A stretch of DNA of 64,000 nucleotides from Pseudomonas costantinii (GTDB lineage Bacteria; Pseudomonadota; Gammaproteobacteria; Pseudomonadales; Pseudomonadaceae). This document shows positions 53,701 through 62,044 of the stretch, piece after piece; positions within the stretch are counted from its first letter, which is position 1; every line of letters begins with the position of its first letter. Under the pieces are notes generated by a model that saw only the letters and a program-made list of their open reading frames with translations, was not told where the DNA came from and searched no databases. The position numbers and the translations under genes were made by a program. The stretch spans positions 86,399 to 150,398 of the forward strand of contig NZ_MDDR01000022.1 of assembly GCF_001870435.1 (NCBI RefSeq), read 5' to 3'.

Positions 53701-54384
53701 TTGAGCATGGCCCGGATAATACTTGTTAATTAGGTAACTGGTGGTAATTGAATCGCCCAAGAACACGTCTGCCTGCCCAAACGCCACGGCACCCAAAGCT
53801 TGTAGCTCCGAGGTGTAAAATTGGAGGACCGCACCTGAGTAGAGCGCTTTGACCATCTCCGCGGGCAAGAAGTGGTCATACATGGCAAGGCGTTTTCCGG
53901 TGAGTGGCGCCTCAAGGGGATCATTACTGGATGAACTACTGACGACCAGCAAGGATTGGCTATCGCTATAAGGACGCGACAACGCCAGCTCCGAGTCTGC
54001 CGACTCAAATCCAGTAGAGGAGCCAAGCAAATCGATCTTGCCTTGCTTGAGCGCTTCGATGGCTTCAGCCCGGGAGTCATAACGCAGCGCATCGATCCGA
54101 ATACTAAGCAACTCAGACAGCATGCCAACATAGTCGGCGGTCAGGCCTTCGTAATAACCATCCTCCGAGGTTATATCCAAAGGCGCGGAGTCCGGTGCGG
54201 AAATACCTAGCCGCAACACCCCCTTCGTCCGCAACCAGCGCCAATCCGCTTCATCCAAACTGACGTTCAATTCCTGGGCACTGGAACGGCCGAACACTTT
54301 GTAAGGCTCGGCTGCTGCAAACACTTTGGCGGCCGATAAAGCCTGGCAGCACAGCAGCAAGAGTATCCACGCACGGTTGCTCAT
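50737..54384 (-). CDS. BvgS-type hybrid sensor kinase
   Basis: 1215 residues. Signal peptide (1 to about 24), two periplasmic SBP_bac_3 domains (about 50-275 and 300-525), a membrane helix (about 535-557, FIAAALLLLLALYWIVY), a PAS domain (about 575-690), HisKA with H722 (MSHEIRTPMNAV), HATPase_c, a receiver with D1012 (ITDCNMPRMTG) and an Hpt domain with H1150 (AHRIKGAAK). The phosphorelay is complete. It is like BvgS, RocS1 and CblS, which govern fimbriae. The response regulator gene precedes it by 6 bases. The Hpt probably feeds that regulator and perhaps the receiver-EAL protein. Confidence 0.95.
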   Translation of the reverse strand: MSNRAWILLLLCCQALSAAKVFAAAEPYKVFGRSSAQELNVSLDEADWRWLRTKGVLRLGISAPDSAPLDITSEDGYYEGLTADYVGMLSELLSIRIDALRYDSRAEAIEALKQGKIDLLGSSTGFESADSELALSRPYSDSQSLLVVSSSSSNDPLEAPLTGKRLAMYDHFLPAEMVKALYSGAVLQFYTSELQALGAVAFGQADVFLGDSITTSYLINKYYPGHAQINSFAHIPYDDVAFVLRLDSGPLLHIVDKALAAIPSWKHLTIERRWNVGAISLPWARIPDLSPREQRWLEAHSLLKVGVLDDYPPLSFFDSNGQYQGITAEVLDKIREATGLHFEIVRLRNIDELSEALKRRRVDVLAGFNRTAVHTEDFRFSRAYFASALALVTKASRNDISGLVDMAGKRLAIRQAHLERDYLIRNYPGIQLLEVPSGARAISLVMEGKADASLNTLMHANYLSRKTSPSQLKVVGTVGDATAQYAFAVNHGSVEMYSILNKALMTISPEDFDRITNRWHYEVTIDESTWRRNKTAIIQGFIAAALLLLLALYWIVYQRKSIQRRDRAERALSEQMEFMRVMIDGTPHPIYVGDREGQLLMCNADYLKAIRLDLADVIGKPVSLGILGWDQTLSYNQAYASVVEMGQPILEDCVVRVPGDRHFTAQHWLVPFYARDGQIRGVIAGWVDIGERFRLVRQLQEAKDEADRANRAKTSFLATMSHEIRTPMNAVIGMLELALKRADKGVLDRFSIEVASRSAHGLLELIGDILDVVKIESGKLILSPQRSNLRALVESVVQVFDGVARQKGLQLVLEFDAQASGDVLVDPLHFKQIISNLLSNAIKFTSQGYVRLTLSVLPSTDEGRLSLKVIVKDTGLGISEENQKELFKPFSQVKGGEQAIHRGSGLGLLISRTLCVMMQGQLSLSSVVGEGTQVEVLLNLMKLAPLPAQTAMPEVEAEGSPLRVLVVDDYPANLILLSQQLSYLGHTVIEAEDGEKGWHTWVEGEFDVVITDCNMPRMTGYELARMIRDQEQQHASSPCLILGFTANAQEDEKRRCLEAGMDDCLFKPTSLADLHSRLRLIESSYEASPIRMVSGFDSINLSGLDQLTGGDRVSIYRLLNDLAASNEEDSLRLVKLFGELDRDGLAELAHRIKGAAKIIKSERLIWCCEQLELACKSENEALLVQSVDDLQQTMEQLTGVLEGYLEKLDAGDELG

Positions 54385-54390
54385 CAGACG

Positions 54391-55014
54391 TCAGATCAGA
54401 TGATTGCGACGAGCAAAGTCGGCGAGATAAACCAGAGATTTGACTCTGAGCTTCTCGATCAGCCGTGCTTTGTAAGTACTGACAGTCTTGCTACTGATTA
54501 ACATTGCTTCGCCAATTTCCTTATTACTCATGCCTCGAGACAGTTGCTGCAGGATCGACAGCTCACGATCTGATAGCTTCTGGATCAAACTCAGGTCACT
54601 CGCACCTGAGTCATCCCGGCGCACCGTACTCATCGTCAGATTAGGAAAAAAGGTATAACCCGACATGATGGCTTTTACCGCACGGCTTAAATCGACCTCG
54701 TCTCCGGTTTTACCTAGGTACCCCGCCGCACCGGCCTTCATACAGCGCGCCGAATAAAACTCGGCGTTCAGCGACGTCAGGACAAGAATCCTCGTGGGTA
54801 AGCCCAAGATGCTGATACGGTTTATCACTTCAAGACCGTCCAACATCGGAAGCGCGATGTCCAGCACCATTAGGTCCGGCTGGAGCGTCTTGGCCAGATG
54901 AACCGCCTCGATACCGTCGCCGGCAGCGCCAACGACCTCGAGGCCCTCTTTTTCCAGTTGTAACGTGATCGCAGTGCGAATAAACGGATGGTCGTCGACT
55001 ACCAATGCTTTCAT
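54391..55014 (-). CDS. NarL/LuxR-type response regulator (BvgA/RocA-like)
   Basis: 207 residues from the ATG at 55014; a longer open frame upstream runs through the adhesin remnant. Receiver with D7/D8 and D52 (MVLDIALPMLDG), K in GYLGKTGD; C-terminal LuxR-type HTH with LSDRELSILQQLSRGMSNKEI (by position about 140-160) and SSKTVSTYKARLIEKL. Six bases upstream of the BvgS-type kinase gene and immediately downstream of the fimbrial genes. It is the prime candidate to bind the shared box at 50698 and 61530. Confidence 0.93.
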   Translation of the reverse strand: MKALVVDDHPFIRTAITLQLEKEGLEVVGAAGDGIEAVHLAKTLQPDLMVLDIALPMLDGLEVINRISILGLPTRILVLTSLNAEFYSARCMKAGAAGYLGKTGDEVDLSRAVKAIMSGYTFFPNLTMSTVRRDDSGASDLSLIQKLSDRELSILQQLSRGMSNKEIGEAMLISSKTVSTYKARLIEKLRVKSLVYLADFARRNHLI

Positions 55015-55118
55015 GTGGAAATCTCGATGATGGGGTGTGAACATTTGCACGCCCCTTGAGTGAAGCCGTTTAAACAAATATAGCAGTGCTCTTGCACAGT
55101 ACCTCATGCCTATAAAAA

Positions 55119-55572
55119 CTAAAATACGGAGTCCCGCACAACAGTGACCGTACCACGGTTATGACTCCTCGGATGACTGGCGACTTCCTCCACCGATTCT
55201 TTTTGCACATCGAATTGCAAGCTGCTCGGCAAGCACTCACGATAGGCATTGTGCATGAAAACATCAGATATAATTGAATTGAGACTGAGTGCTCAATTGG
55301 CAATCTATCTCCAGACTGATCGGTAAAGTTGCTCGGTAGCGTTACAACAACTTTAAACGGCAAATACTGAATAACCGGATTAAAATTAATGACTGGGAGA
55401 AGGGCATCACCAAACGCTCCTTTCGTATATCAAAGAGCGCCCTGAACACACCAAGCCTATTTAACCCCTCAGCCAACACCGGGCTAGCAAAGCAACTCAC
55501 TAAAAATAATACTGCAACTTTTATTTGAATGCTGGCAAAACACCCAATGGCCCTCAGCTTAGTAAACCTCAC
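55119..55572 (-). pseudogene. Decayed second tip adhesin of the CS1-type pilus
   Basis: Begins with a GTG at 55572 that overlaps the minor pilin stop and encodes a signal peptide (VAVLFLVSCFASPVLA). After a few residues a large internal deletion and frameshift lead to NPVIQYLPFKVVVTLPSNFT, then another shift, and finally SLQFDVQKESVEEVASHP and GTVTVVRDSVF-stop at 55119. These last parts align with the intact adhesin's PFNVGVSLPSHF and LHFEVEREHVSEM...GAVTVVWETTI. Only the ends of the gene survive. Confidence 0.75.
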
Positions 55573-56078
55573 GTTCCTTCACTAATCACAGCGTCAAATA
55601 CAATTTTGACATTCCCATAATAAAGACCAGGAGAATAACCGTTGGTGGGCGGTATTGGCAGAATTTCCAACGTGACTCGCTTTCCAACTCCCGCCTCTCG
55701 CTCATTGAGCACCTCCACCGCCCTGGTCACCGTTGGAGCCAAGGTATTACCGTTAAAACGTACCTCCAAGCCGAAGTTACTTGTTGCTCCCGCCATGACA
55801 GGTGCCGCGGCTAGATGCGCATTGACCGCCCCTGCACTGCTCCTAACGTCAAAATAGGCGATTAAGGGTCGCAACACTCTCCTCGATACGTCCCACTCCA
55901 GCGTTTGCTGATGAGTCAACAACTGTGGCTCAACAGGCAACACATGAAAATCGACGGTTGGAACTCTCACGAACACTTCAAATGTTTGCCGCTCCGTCAA
56001 CGCTCTAGTAGTGACGCTGTAGAGAGCTATTAACCCTATGCAGCTGGAAATAAATGCAGCTTTTCGTAACTTATTCAT
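55569..56078 (-). CDS. Minor CS1-type fimbrial subunit
   Basis: 169 residues with an N-terminal signal segment (AAFISSCIGLIALYSVTTRA). The mature part follows the pattern of the major pilin at 60812: VRVPTVDFHVLPVEP, LEWDVSRRVLRPLIAYFDVR, then AGAVNAHLAAAP (compare RADIPSDDFYVRPVAG and AGGINARLDLAP). It ends in the strand YYGNVKIVFDAVI. Probably a minor or tip-proximal pilin. 74 bases after the chaperone. Confidence 0.85.
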   Translation of the reverse strand: MNKLRKAAFISSCIGLIALYSVTTRALTERQTFEVFVRVPTVDFHVLPVEPQLLTHQQTLEWDVSRRVLRPLIAYFDVRSSAGAVNAHLAAAPVMAGATSNFGLEVRFNGNTLAPTVTRAVEVLNEREAGVGKRVTLEILPIPPTNGYSPGLYYGNVKIVFDAVISEGT

Positions 56079-56152
56079 GCCCTCCCCCTCTTGGATATCA
56101 GGCGACCCTTATGTTAGCCGTGACATTGTAATTTCACACTAGTCATCCCGGA

Positions 56153-56896
56153 CTAGCCTTTGATGGCTACCGCCTTCTTCGTCGCGCCCTCGATCAAATT
56201 AAATCGATATTCGCGCCCCGCCTGCTTGTCAAACTGAAAGCTTCTGCCGGGCAATATATGATGTTTTGTAGTTGCTTTGCACTCAACATCTTTACCTATT
56301 GGGCAGTCTTCAAACTCGTCGACAATTACCACACTATTGCCTTCATTACGCATTACGTAATTGATGCCATCGCTGCTGGTTTTGGTATTGAACTGAGTAT
56401 TGCCCGGTCTTACAAAAAAAATGGTGCCATACCCAGCGAGCACATTGACGCCGGCGCTTAACGTTTTCTCATAATTTTGGCGCTCTTCTTCCGGAACAGC
56501 GAACTGATCTTCCTTCTCAGGAATCACCGGTACGAAACGGACTCGAAAGTAACGCTCTTTATCCCGCGGCCCCATAAACAACAGACGTGCACCCTGCATA
56601 CCATTGGCCGGCACTATCAACCGCGCGGGACTGGCCATCAGACCGTCACGGGTCGACAATTCACTCTGACTTTTCAAGGGGACTTCCTCAGGCACTCCAT
56701 CTGAGTTGTAAACTATTTCCAGCACATTGATCTTGACGAACGCGGTGCTATCTCCTCCGTTGAATACGCGCTTCAAAAAAGAACCTTTATCCCCGTCAAG
56801 ATAGTCATACATTGTACCAACATTAATCTGAGGACCAGCATGTGCGACGCCTGCAAAGAAACATGCACACAACAATAAAAAGATATTTTTCATCAT
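56153..56896 (-). CDS. Fimbrial periplasmic chaperone of the CS1/class 5 type
   Basis: 247 residues. Signal peptide MMKNIFLLLCACFFAGVAHA, then two immunoglobulin-like domains with STAFVKINVLEIVYNS, the subunit-binding LMASPARLIVPANGMQGARLLFMG (segment by position about 85-108) and YFRVRFVPVIP. A pair of Cys in the second domain (DCPIGKDVEC) is a usual feature of this group. It guides pilin subunits to the usher. Same group as CblB/CfaA. Confidence 0.9.
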   Translation of the reverse strand: MMKNIFLLLCACFFAGVAHAGPQINVGTMYDYLDGDKGSFLKRVFNGGDSTAFVKINVLEIVYNSDGVPEEVPLKSQSELSTRDGLMASPARLIVPANGMQGARLLFMGPRDKERYFRVRFVPVIPEKEDQFAVPEEERQNYEKTLSAGVNVLAGYGTIFFVRPGNTQFNTKTSSDGINYVMRNEGNSVVIVDEFEDCPIGKDVECKATTKHHILPGRSFQFDKQAGREYRFNLIEGATKKAVAIKG

Positions 56897-56927
56897 TCAT
56901 CCTAGCTATTGAACTGTTGCTCTAAAA

Positions 56928-58178
56928 TTAAATTGTGGTTTCCCAAACAACCGTCACCGCCCCGCTATACAGACTTCCTGCATTGTTTAACATTTCAGAA
57001 ACGTGCTCTCTTTCGACTTCAAAATGTAGCATTGCAGGAGCCCGCTCTATAAATTGAGTAGGAGTAAATGTTTCGGCGCTCGCTAGCCTTGGACTTAATT
57101 CTCTCTTCACAACTCTTGACCGCGCCCCATCGACAAAATGAGACGGTAAACTGACACCTACATTAAAAGGTACCAAATGGCGTGACGTGCCATTTTTTTG
57201 CAACGCACATTTACCCTGAACTTGCCTTGCACACTCCAACCTTATGGTAAAAGGTGACGTGCTCCAGACGTTAAATGTCTGATTTTTCGATAATTTTGAG
57301 GGGCTGCGCCCGCTTGCCAGCCAAGACTGCCAGCCCTCCAAAGGTTGTAGTTCAACTCTATTTCCACCCGAGGGGATATCAACCCGAAAAACAGGCCTTA
57401 CATTTAGTGTAAAATTAATCGTTAGAATGGGATCAGGTACTAGCGCCCTCCCCTCCATTATACTGCGACCCATTATTATATCAGAATTGGTAGCTCCTAC
57501 GGTATAGGTAAGACTTCCCCGATATGTTCCAGGCTTAATGTATAACGGATTTTCAGCCACCAACTCGTATGTAAACACAGGCCTAAAAATATTAAACCGC
57601 GTGCTTGTCGAGGGGATCCCAGAAGAGCAAGACATATTGGAACTGAACGTCCAAAAAAATGAATAGGTGTTATTTAATATGGATGCTGCAGACTGTGTAC
57701 ACCGCCTTAAACCGCGTTCAAACCAATTACCAGCCCAGTCTGTCGACGAGTTTGAGCCTCCTACAAAAACCACCGTCGCCCCCATACCCGTAATTTTAAA
57801 GTCAAAACTTTGACTGTCGCCCCCTCCTACCTCAGTAACCGTTAAACGCCGTGATAAAAACGGAGCTTTAAATATCAACGGATCGGGCGAATTCTGGATA
57901 CTCCCCTGGTTATTAGAAGACTCGAGATACTCCAGTTGCGTAGTAGCAAAAAAATTTACCGCTCTACTCCGTAGATCTCTGCAAATAGTTTGACTGGAAG
58001 GACAAGCAGTATCAGGTCTCATAACGAAAGCTCTATGTGTAGGCCTACGTGCATCAGGAAAAAAATCGACCGCCACTTCTACGGTTTCAGCTTTGGCTGG
58101 TGATATTACTGCACCAACTAGCGTTATAAAAAGAGCGACCCAGTGGGCTCTGATTTTGAGTATTGTATTAAAGAACAT
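56928..58178 (-). CDS. CS1-type pilus tip adhesin (CblD/CfaE-like)
   Basis: 416 residues from the ATG at 58178, which has GAGG 10 bases upstream and is followed by a normal signal peptide (IRAHWVALFITLVGAVISPAKA by position). An in-frame ATG at 58217 overlaps the usher stop and adds 13 residues. The protein has an N-terminal adhesin domain and a C-terminal pilin domain (FTIRLEC, PFNVGVSLPSHF, LHFEVEREHVSEM, AVTVVWETTI) that inserts into the fibre. Cysteines occur in pairs (ACPSSQTIC). Receptor unknown. Confidence 0.88.
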   Translation of the reverse strand: MFFNTILKIRAHWVALFITLVGAVISPAKAETVEVAVDFFPDARRPTHRAFVMRPDTACPSSQTICRDLRSRAVNFFATTQLEYLESSNNQGSIQNSPDPLIFKAPFLSRRLTVTEVGGGDSQSFDFKITGMGATVVFVGGSNSSTDWAGNWFERGLRRCTQSAASILNNTYSFFWTFSSNMSCSSGIPSTSTRFNIFRPVFTYELVAENPLYIKPGTYRGSLTYTVGATNSDIIMGRSIMEGRALVPDPILTINFTLNVRPVFRVDIPSGGNRVELQPLEGWQSWLASGRSPSKLSKNQTFNVWSTSPFTIRLECARQVQGKCALQKNGTSRHLVPFNVGVSLPSHFVDGARSRVVKRELSPRLASAETFTPTQFIERAPAMLHFEVEREHVSEMLNNAGSLYSGAVTVVWETTI

Positions 58179-58216
58179 AGGTACCAGACCTCGCACGTTT
58201 AAATAAACGATGCTCA

Positions 58217-60715
58217 TTAGCGATTGACCAGTGAGCTAGGCAAACAAACCAAATCACCAACCATTAATATGTCTTGACCTGCTTCAGCCTTACTCGGATC
58301 CAGCTGGAATTTACACAACAACAATTCGCCAGCGCGGACTTCCAATACGGGGGCACCAGCCGTCATTTCCATGGAAAAGAAACCATCTACTTCGGTCACA
58401 CCACGACTTGCGTGATTTACCAAATGATGTCCCTTCAGTGGCTGCCCCTTGATATCCACTAACCGCCCCAGGACCGTCAACGTTTTTGTCACCTGAATCT
58501 GACGATACACCACACCGCCCTTGTTCACGTGATAGCCGGTGCGAGCGGGCTGAATTGCGCCTGCAGGCACTGTGGTTCCGTCAAAATCAAAGCTGACTTG
58601 CCCGCTTTTGTACGCGGTCAGGGGCACAAAGTTACGACCCGGCCGCAGATTAAAACTGCCACCGCTGAAGTCGTCAGCACGGACCATTACTCCCTCAATA
58701 TCCGATTCCAAGTCAATGATCATGCCCGCTCCCGCCATTTGATTCTGGCCAGTCATCACGAGCTTTTTTTCACCGACTGCAATTGTGCTCTCTAGGTTCA
58801 GGCCGCCATTCAAATTACCGTTATAGGATGAACGCTGCGCGTAGGCGTCTCCAGTAACCAACGGTGTTTGAAAGTTGGACGTACCGGATAACCCGAGGCC
58901 ATAGGTATCCTGTATGGCACTTGCAGACACGCTTTGCAGCATGTGGCCTTCCAGGTCCTTTCGATAGGTCAACGCGGCCGTATTATCACGCCCACCATCG
59001 AGGGAAGTGCGACTACCAATACTGCCGCTCAGTGACTGCCCGCTCCCCCCCAGCGCCAGATTAAGGCTGAGATCAAATCCGCGATTCCGCCGGTCGCCGC
59101 TGCCGAAACTGGACGGACGATCAAACACCGAAAAACGCCAGTCCGCGGGAACACCAAACAGCGCGTCATAACGTGACCAGCCCATATCCAGCGACGCGCC
59201 TTGGCTGTAACCGTCGCTATAGGAAACTCTACCGTTTAGAGAATCTCGACGATCCATGCGATGGCTTAGTGAAATAGAAGATGTGCTGGTCTGCCCGATA
59301 AACACACTACGCTGCCGAACTCGGGTGCCATCAAGCAATGTTTCATAGGAGTTGCTGTTGTCGAGCCAACTTCGGGCATGGCTGACCACGATGCTGCCGG
59401 AGCCATAACTGTAAAGGCTCTGCAGGTCAACACCCGAACCATAACGCTCAGTCTGATAGACGTTGGCATAGAGACTGGCATTATCAGTTAGCATCCAGTC
59501 GATGGAACTGCCGTACTGCATGTAGTCTTTAACCTGCCGCGCCGAAAGACCAACAATTGCACGTGGATGTAGCAGGTAATTGATCGAAACACCGGCAGTC
59601 AGGTCATTGCTCGATGAGTCTTCCCAGTTGCTAAACAACTGCGCCTCCCGACCGGCAAACAGGTTATACCGCCAGCGCTCTTCGGTGTTGCGCCAGTTGT
59701 TGGGCTTGTAAACTAATTCCGTGGTAGCAGATGTCACACGACCGTCCTCAACCAATCGCACTTCCACATCGTAAATGCCGCTCGGTAAAACACGAGTATC
59801 CAGAGCACGTAAGCCAGAATCTACCAACTGAGTATTGATCAATACTCCATCGCGATAGATCTCTACCGATGCCTGGCGGTTCGCCGTCACGTAGATCGGG
59901 TAGATGCTAGGCTGTGGATTATCAATCGCCAAGCTGTCGGAGCTGCCATACATCACCCCCAAAGCAGTTTGTGGGCTGCTACCGAACGAAATCGGTTGAC
60001 GGGCTAGCCCTGCCGAGCTTGGCGTAAAATAACCCAGCCTGAAGAAGCTCCCTAATAGTTCGCGTTGGGTATAAAGCTCCTGTATCGAGTGATACATCTC
60101 TTGCTCTTGACCAGCGTAACGGGCTAGCAGAGCACTAACATTCTGCGTCCAATTACCAAGACTGCTGGTGCCTTCCAGACTATAGCGCCCGCTTACGCCT
60201 TGGACTTCCCCTCCCGTGAGGTTCAACTGGTTACGCACAATCAGGCCGCGACTCCCATCTTCGGGCTGCTGGTAGTAAGCTGGTTGAGCAGTATCGGACT
60301 CCGCCTGACGAGTGAGAATCGACACAACCGAATTCTCCAGGCTGTAGTGCACCGCCACTAGCTCTCCAGGACATTGCTTGCTGCATGCACCCAGCGTAAT
60401 TCCCTGTTTAAGAAACTGCTCCCAAGTATTGAGCTCGCTGCCACTAACAGCACTTCCGGACAAGTCAGTAAACTGCAGCAAACTAATCTGATCGTTTCGA
60501 GTTAACACAACCAAAGCCTCGCCAACCAATTGCGAGTTTCTTTCAATTCTAACTGCCAGCGGTACATCGAATAAATACTCTTCGAACTCGGCAGGAACAT
60601 TCTTAGCCTGGGACACCAAACTACGGGACGGCAAAGAATTATCGATAGTATTTGCGTGGGTAGTCTGAGACAAAGCCAGCCCGAGCAAGGTCGCAACCAA
60701 AATTAATGGAAACAT
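58217..60715 (-). CDS. CS1-type fimbrial outer-membrane usher
   Basis: 832 residues with a signal peptide (MFPLILVATLLGLALSQTTHA by position 1-21). Contains the TcfC-type N-terminal domain, a beta barrel with plug (DTRVLPSGIYDVEVRLVEDG, TSATTELVYKP) and C-terminal E-set-like domains (VTKTLTVLGRLVDIKGQPL). It threads chaperone-bound pilins through the outer membrane. The adhesin start overlaps or closely follows its stop. Same family as CblC/CfaC. Confidence 0.94.
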   Translation of the reverse strand: MFPLILVATLLGLALSQTTHANTIDNSLPSRSLVSQAKNVPAEFEEYLFDVPLAVRIERNSQLVGEALVVLTRNDQISLLQFTDLSGSAVSGSELNTWEQFLKQGITLGACSKQCPGELVAVHYSLENSVVSILTRQAESDTAQPAYYQQPEDGSRGLIVRNQLNLTGGEVQGVSGRYSLEGTSSLGNWTQNVSALLARYAGQEQEMYHSIQELYTQRELLGSFFRLGYFTPSSAGLARQPISFGSSPQTALGVMYGSSDSLAIDNPQPSIYPIYVTANRQASVEIYRDGVLINTQLVDSGLRALDTRVLPSGIYDVEVRLVEDGRVTSATTELVYKPNNWRNTEERWRYNLFAGREAQLFSNWEDSSSNDLTAGVSINYLLHPRAIVGLSARQVKDYMQYGSSIDWMLTDNASLYANVYQTERYGSGVDLQSLYSYGSGSIVVSHARSWLDNSNSYETLLDGTRVRQRSVFIGQTSTSSISLSHRMDRRDSLNGRVSYSDGYSQGASLDMGWSRYDALFGVPADWRFSVFDRPSSFGSGDRRNRGFDLSLNLALGGSGQSLSGSIGSRTSLDGGRDNTAALTYRKDLEGHMLQSVSASAIQDTYGLGLSGTSNFQTPLVTGDAYAQRSSYNGNLNGGLNLESTIAVGEKKLVMTGQNQMAGAGMIIDLESDIEGVMVRADDFSGGSFNLRPGRNFVPLTAYKSGQVSFDFDGTTVPAGAIQPARTGYHVNKGGVVYRQIQVTKTLTVLGRLVDIKGQPLKGHHLVNHASRGVTEVDGFFSMEMTAGAPVLEVRAGELLLCKFQLDPSKAEAGQDILMVGDLVCLPSSLVNR

Positions 60716-60811
60716 AGTTTAATTACTCGTCTGCGAAATACCCACACAAAAATTGGCGGACACCTCCGTCCGCCAAAACACGCATTCCGCATTAACTACA
60801 ACGCACGTATT

Positions 60812-61297
60812 TTATGCGGCAGGGGCGGCAGGTTCGAAAATGACCGATACAGTACCGGTGTAATTACCCGCTGCTGGTCGTACAGCATTGGATGTAGGGG
60901 CAATGGTGAGGGTGTCCCGCGCACCAGCCACCACGCGTGTTGCGGCCGCGATCGAGGTAGCGTTGGTGGTCACTGCCGTGTTACCAATGCGAACAGTCAA
61001 AGGGATTCTCGCGCTACCGCTGAAAAGCTCCGGAGCCAAATCTAGTCGCGCGTTGATCCCACCCGCAGTGTTTCTCATATCCAAGTTGATGTTCACTGTT
61101 TCCAACCGACTGGATGCCGCGTTCCAGTTCATACTTTGAACACGGGAGAGATCAACACCAGCCACCGGACGGACGTAAAAATCATCACTAGGGATATCTG
61201 CTCGAAGCTGTACGGTGACAGTTTCTGCCGCCATCGCAAAAGAGGAGCTGAATACCAGAGCAGCAAACGGAGCAGCCATCAAAAAACGCTTGATCAT
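60812..61297 (-). CDS. CS1-type major pilin
   Basis: 161 residues. Signal peptide (MIKRFLMAAPFAALVFSSSFAMA by position 1-23), then the CS1 pilin domain: ETVTVQLRADIPSDDFYVRP, the SRLETVNINLDMRNTAGGIN segment and the end GNYTGTVSVIFEP. No cysteines in the mature part, as is common for class 5 pilins. First gene of the fimbrial operon, with a 233-base leader and the putative regulator box upstream. Confidence 0.93.
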   Translation of the reverse strand: MIKRFLMAAPFAALVFSSSFAMAAETVTVQLRADIPSDDFYVRPVAGVDLSRVQSMNWNAASSRLETVNINLDMRNTAGGINARLDLAPELFSGSARIPLTVRIGNTAVTTNATSIAAATRVVAGARDTLTIAPTSNAVRPAAGNYTGTVSVIFEPAAPAA

Positions 61298-62044
61298 TTG
61301 AAACCTCTAAACAAAATGAAGTATGCAATCAGGACCGGCTGCAATGGATGCAAATGCCGGCTGTTATATCGCACGCTGCCTATGTGTATTTAACCCCACA
61401 CTAGGCTCCTGCCTGGCCAGCGACGCGACGGGGAGATTATTGGTAATTGAAGTGGAATCAAAAGTAGTACACGACCCAAATATACGTAGCCATTTTCAGA
61501 TACGGCCTGCATCAAATCCGAAAGCAGTGTAGGAAATACCTTACAAGCGTTAGCGATACGCTGTGGAATATTAGCGCCGCAAGCAGCCCGAGAGCGGTAG
61601 CCTGCCAAGCAACCGCTTTAACATGACACCGAAACCCTAAGTCGTCCTGCTCACTCGCTGGGAGGTCTGCTGCATGTCGGCCTAGTGCGCTGGGGATCGA
61701 GGCCGCATTGGGCTAGTTATAAGGCGATACAGATAAATGCCCTCGCCGAGTAGGCTGCCCACGGTCGTTCTTCCGGGGGATCTGGCCACGCCGGCCAATA
61801 ACGCCCATAGACAACTGGTTTGGATGGGTGGACGTAGGCGGCCTGAAAAAGCAGTCCGACCTAATCCGCCGGTGTGCCCGCGCCCGGGTGTTTTGCGCTG
61901 CCTTCAGCCAGTTAACGCTGGACCGCCCCCCGGAATGGCTGGCCCCGGCCCCGCTGAAGTAGCGTGCCTAACAGATAGCGCTGCATCAGGGCGAGCCGGC
62001 CGAGGTCTTTGAATGGTTCAAGGGTGGCTCCGCCGTGAGCAACG
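61298..62044. other. Long intergenic region upstream of the pilin gene, with a coding-like fragment
   Basis: About 750 bases. The left third is the pilin leader and regulatory box. Between about 61850 and 61970 the plus strand has a codon-biased frame containing FSQLTLDRPPEWLAPAPLK-stop, followed by LHQGEPAEVFEWFKGG in another frame. It looks like a broken gene with GC-rich codon use, but no family is recognised. Confidence 0.4.
61530..61547. promoter_or_regulatory. Regulatory box TAGGAAATACCTTACAAG
   Basis: With the two bases before it the element reads TGTAGG-N6-CTTACA, a near dyad of the NarL/LuxR-regulator type. It lies 233 bases upstream of the pilin ATG and agrees at 16 of 18 positions with the box at 50698 before the EAL gene. 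Candidate site of the local response regulator; it also resembles the GacA box. Confidence 0.65.

Noticed and set aside
61545..61700. Possible rsm small RNA after a GacA-like box
   Set aside because: The sequence on either side lacks the repeated GGA motifs and a strong terminator.
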